A stretch of DNA of 24,475 nucleotides. Source: a virus. Each line of letters begins with the position of its first letter. Position 1 is the stretch's first letter. This document shows, piece by piece, positions 22,696 through 24,475 of this stretch. The notes under the pieces are model-generated. The model saw nothing but the letters and a program-made list of their open reading frames with translations. It searched no databases and was not told the DNA's origin. A program made the position numbers and the translations under genes. The stretch is from the IMG/VR virus record IMGVR_UViG_3300046167_000010, positions 1-24,475 of that record; one strand, given 5' to 3'.

Positions 22696-23236
22696 TAGCC
22701 CCCCTTATGTTGTAATCTTTTTGTGCAAAAGCCATTCTGCCATCACTTCTCTTCATAATTGGTAGATGATTTTCTAAGCAATCACATAAATCTGTATCTA
22801 ATACATTAACTTCATTAACATTAATGCTTCTTAAAGGTATTTCATAAAATTGTTCTCTTACTGAGTCTTTTTTCATATCCTCAGTCACTTGATCTACATG
22901 AATAGCAAAAAATCTATTAGGAACACAGTTTAAAAATACTAAACCACCATTCTTTTTTTCTCTTAGTAATTTAACTTTACTTGCTGAAATTCTTACATTA
23001 GAGATATGAGATAGGTCAAAATTATGCCAATAACCAACAACCTGTAACTCCATATAATATAATTCATTATTGATCTGGCAAACAAAGTCCTCCTTAAAAT
23101 CTTCATCATCTTTAACAATATCCCATCCATTAACTGTGCATATATCCTGCCAAAATGGTCTAGCCTTTTTAACATCATATAAATTATATTCATCCTCTAC
23201 AAAAAATCTTCTATTGTTTTTATTAACTTCTGGCAT
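22679..23236 (-). CDS. Possible PD-(D/E)xK-type nuclease (185 aa)
   Basis: The middle of the protein has Asp50 in EDFVCQ, then an MELQ motif (Glu63, Gln65) on the next strand, then RISASKVKLLREKK (helix with Lys87) and a hydrophobic strand GGLVFLNCV. Asp, E-x-(K/Q) and a following helix match the core of the PD-(D/E)xK fold, with Gln in place of Lys as in some members. This is fold-level guessing; no known family is recognised. It lies between two methyltransferase genes and overlaps one by 14 bases. Confidence 0.4.
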   Translation of the reverse strand: MPEVNKNNRRFFVEDEYNLYDVKKARPFWQDICTVNGWDIVKDDEDFKEDFVCQINNELYYMELQVVGYWHNFDLSHISNVRISASKVKLLREKKNGGLVFLNCVPNRFFAIHVDQVTEDMKKDSVREQFYEIPLRSINVNEVNVLDTDLCDCLENHLPIMKRSDGRMAFAQKDYNIRGANGICC

Positions 23237-23819
23237 CTAAAATAGCCTTTCCTAGTTCTGGCTCAATAGCATTATTTAGTAAAGTTCTTTTATCTCCTTT
23301 ATAGTTATAAAAATTTTCTATATAAATGCCTTTATCTTCCATTTTTTTTAATAGTGTGTAGCCTTTATCATTTCTAACTTTTTTTCTGCTATTCATTACA
23401 GGGATTTCAAAATTTGCCCAAAAATAGTGGCTACCTGATTTTTGTGGAGCTATTAAAGGATCATAATAAGATATAACATTTTCAACCACCCAGAAACCTT
23501 TAAAAAATGTTTTTAGTAATAATATCTCTTCATAAAGTTCCATATCTGGATATTTTAATTTAAAAGTTTCTTTTTGATTTAATAAAAAATTCATTCTGCT
23601 GTGTGTTGGACAAGGTGGAGAACTCCAAATAAAATCATAGTTTTTAAAATTATCTAGCAAATATTTGTGTGCATCATCAACTATTACATTATCTTTAGGA
23701 TATAAATCTTTATATATTAATGCAATATTTTTATCATATTCAACAGCAGTTACTTCATGCTCATCTCCCCAAAGTTTTCTGTTTCCTCCAATACCTGCAT
23801 AGAGATTAAGAATTTTCAT
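23223..23819 (-). CDS. Minimal C5-cytosine DNA methyltransferase
   Basis: The 198-residue protein has motif I LNLYAGIGGNRKLW (5-17), motif II acid AVEYD (Glu27), a motif III-like VDDAH, motif IV SSPPCPTHSR with catalytic Cys70, motif VI VVENV (111-115) and a motif X-like LLNNAIEPELGKAIL near the end. Most C5 enzymes are 300-450 residues, and here the target recognition domain is almost absent and the QxRxR motif VIII is not clear. Specificity is therefore uncertain or low. The ATG at 23819 with GGGG before it is preferred over one 48 bases upstream. It overlaps the upstream gene by 14 bases. Confidence 0.8.
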   Translation of the reverse strand: MKILNLYAGIGGNRKLWGDEHEVTAVEYDKNIALIYKDLYPKDNVIVDDAHKYLLDNFKNYDFIWSSPPCPTHSRMNFLLNQKETFKLKYPDMELYEEILLLKTFFKGFWVVENVISYYDPLIAPQKSGSHYFWANFEIPVMNSRKKVRNDKGYTLLKKMEDKGIYIENFYNYKGDKRTLLNNAIEPELGKAILDARS

Positions 23820-24213
23820 ATTTACCCCAACAATGTTTACTACTGTTCCAATGATGCCAACCATCATAGAAAGAAAGCCACCTAGCAGCTTTAATGTTGG
23901 TTTCTACATCATACATATCTAGTTCTCTATTATAGATATCTTTTTCTAACCATTTTTCAGTTCTGTTATTAAATTGAAACAAACCCTGATCAATAGAGCC
24001 ATCTGTGTTATACCCTGTAGCATTAGCCCTGCCATCTGACTCACAAGACATAACAGCTAAAGCAAACAAAGTATCATCTCCAAAATATTGTTCTGTTTTG
24101 TAATACCATTGTTTTACATCTTGTAAGTGATTACAGAGGAAATAGTCATCTATAGATTGCTCAGTTATTTCTACTTGTAGAAGTAAAGAGCAACCTATAA
24201 ATAGTTCTATCAT
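23806..24213 (-). CDS. Lytic transglycosylase-like (SLT/Rpf-type) protein
   Basis: The 135-residue protein starts with a hydrophobic stretch (MIELFIGCSLLLQVEI) that may act as a signal or anchor. Its catalytic Glu58 lies in ALAVMSCESDGRA, followed by SIDQGLFQFN (73-82) and AARWLSFYDGWHHWNSSKHC. This is the layout of small SLT or Rpf-like domains that cleave the glycan strand of peptidoglycan. It could be the endolysin or a virion wall-penetrating enzyme. It starts by overlap with the zinc-ribbon gene upstream (ATGA). Confidence 0.75.
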   Translation of the reverse strand: MIELFIGCSLLLQVEITEQSIDDYFLCNHLQDVKQWYYKTEQYFGDDTLFALAVMSCESDGRANATGYNTDGSIDQGLFQFNNRTEKWLEKDIYNRELDMYDVETNIKAARWLSFYDGWHHWNSSKHCWGKYENS

Positions 24214-24377
24214 CTTAAAATATCAAAGCAATCATTACAAATAATATAGTCTTTACTTTGTGTTGGAAACTTATAAATATCCTTACACAAAAAACACATA
24301 AAAGATCTAAATTCTTTAGGTGTTTGATTCCATTTAAAAATTAGATTTTTTAAATAAAAAAGAATATTACTTATCAT
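24210..24377 (-). CDS. Small zinc-ribbon protein (55 aa)
   Basis: The frame reads MISNILFYLKNLIFKWNQTP, then SFMCFLCKDIYKF and YIICNDCFDILR. Two C-x2-C knuckles (28/31 and 47/50) form a classic zinc ribbon. The ATG overlaps the upstream stop as TAATG, and the TGA overlaps the next ATG as ATGA, so it is firmly embedded in the operon. The N-terminus has an aromatic amphipathic helix. Role unknown; perhaps nucleic-acid or protein binding. Confidence 0.65.
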   Translation of the reverse strand: MISNILFYLKNLIFKWNQTPKEFRSFMCFLCKDIYKFPTQSKDYIICNDCFDILR

Positions 24378-24475
24378 TAAAAAGCTTCACCCTCTGGAAT
24401 ATCTTCTGCATAAATAACAGCTTTAATATTGTTACCCCATGAGGGATGCAACTTAGCAACATCTCTCTCAAATAG
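24377..24475 (-). CDS. Unknown protein, C-terminal part only (runs off right edge)
   Basis: An open frame enters from the right edge and ends at TAA 24379-24377. The last residues read LFERDVAKLHPSWGNNIKAV, then an acidic tail that ends EGEAF. The mix of residues and TAATG overlap with the next gene support real coding. The family cannot be told from 32 residues. Confidence 0.6.
   Translation of the reverse strand, partial: LFERDVAKLHPSWGNNIKAVIYAEDIPEGEAF

Noticed and set aside
22993-23193. Minus-strand frame of 66 codons inside the nuclease-like gene
   Set aside because: Alternative frame of a longer gene with better start and context.
1-24475. CpG absence explained by codon or tRNA bias
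   Set aside because: It also covers codon joins and non-coding DNA, which tRNA supply cannot explain.
1-24475. CRISPR array, integrase or attachment site
   Set aside because: No regularly spaced repeats, no recombinase motifs, and no long direct repeats were seen; lysogeny cannot be judged from this window.

Overview
The window is a contiguous piece of a tailed dsDNA phage (or prophage) with HK97-type head genes and a long, apparently non-contractile tail (siphovirus-like). Every supported gene lies on the minus strand, so transcription runs from high to low coordinates. The DNA is AT-rich (about one third G+C by eye). The most striking property is at base level: reading all 24,475 bases I found no CG dinucleotide at all, in genes or between them. 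Every arginine is therefore AGA/AGG, NCG codons are absent, and no codon ending in C is followed by one beginning with G. The host cannot be named from the sequence. The DUF5675 protein, r1t-like holin, HTH plus phosphoesterase pair and portal-MuF fusion resemble genes of environmental (often marine or actinobacterial) siphophages, but that is an impression, not a search result.

Layout in order of transcription (right to left). 24475-21406: accessory and lysis-like block with the end of an unidentified gene, a small zinc-ribbon protein, a lytic-transglycosylase-like protein, a minimal C5-cytosine methyltransferase, a possible PD-(D/E)xK nuclease, an unknown protein, a beta-class N4/N6 DNA methyltransferase and a small overlapping gene. 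21401-20917: two small membrane/coiled-coil proteins and a possible 18-residue cysteine-rich peptide. 20895-12079: packaging and head/neck genes (TerS, TerL, portal fused to a MuF-like domain, S78-type protease, HK97-fold capsid protein, connector, neck protein, tail terminator and small linkers). 12078-4483: tail genes (two paralogous tail-tube-like proteins, chaperone G and GT joined by a +1 frameshift, tape measure, a minor tail protein broken by two +1 shifts, a fiber protein and three paralogous distal tail proteins). 4438-2065: HTH protein, metallophosphoesterase, DUF5675 protein, mini zinc ribbon and holin. 1986-1955: strong bidirectional terminator. 1954-1486: non-coding region with inverted repeats and a promoter. 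1485-1: a second leftward unit with a zinc-ribbon gene lacking an ATG, a membrane-anchored Cys/His protein, a possible Rad52/Erf-like recombination protein and two unknown genes.

The virion genes form a nearly gapless late operon with many 1-17 bp overlaps (TAATG, ATGA), ending at the terminator near 1970. Early or replication genes probably begin again at the promoter near 1520. The pairing of zero CpG with two methyltransferases and a nuclease-like gene is the part most likely to represent something undescribed: a phage that has purged one dinucleotide completely, either to escape a CpG-directed defence or to tell its own DNA from host DNA.
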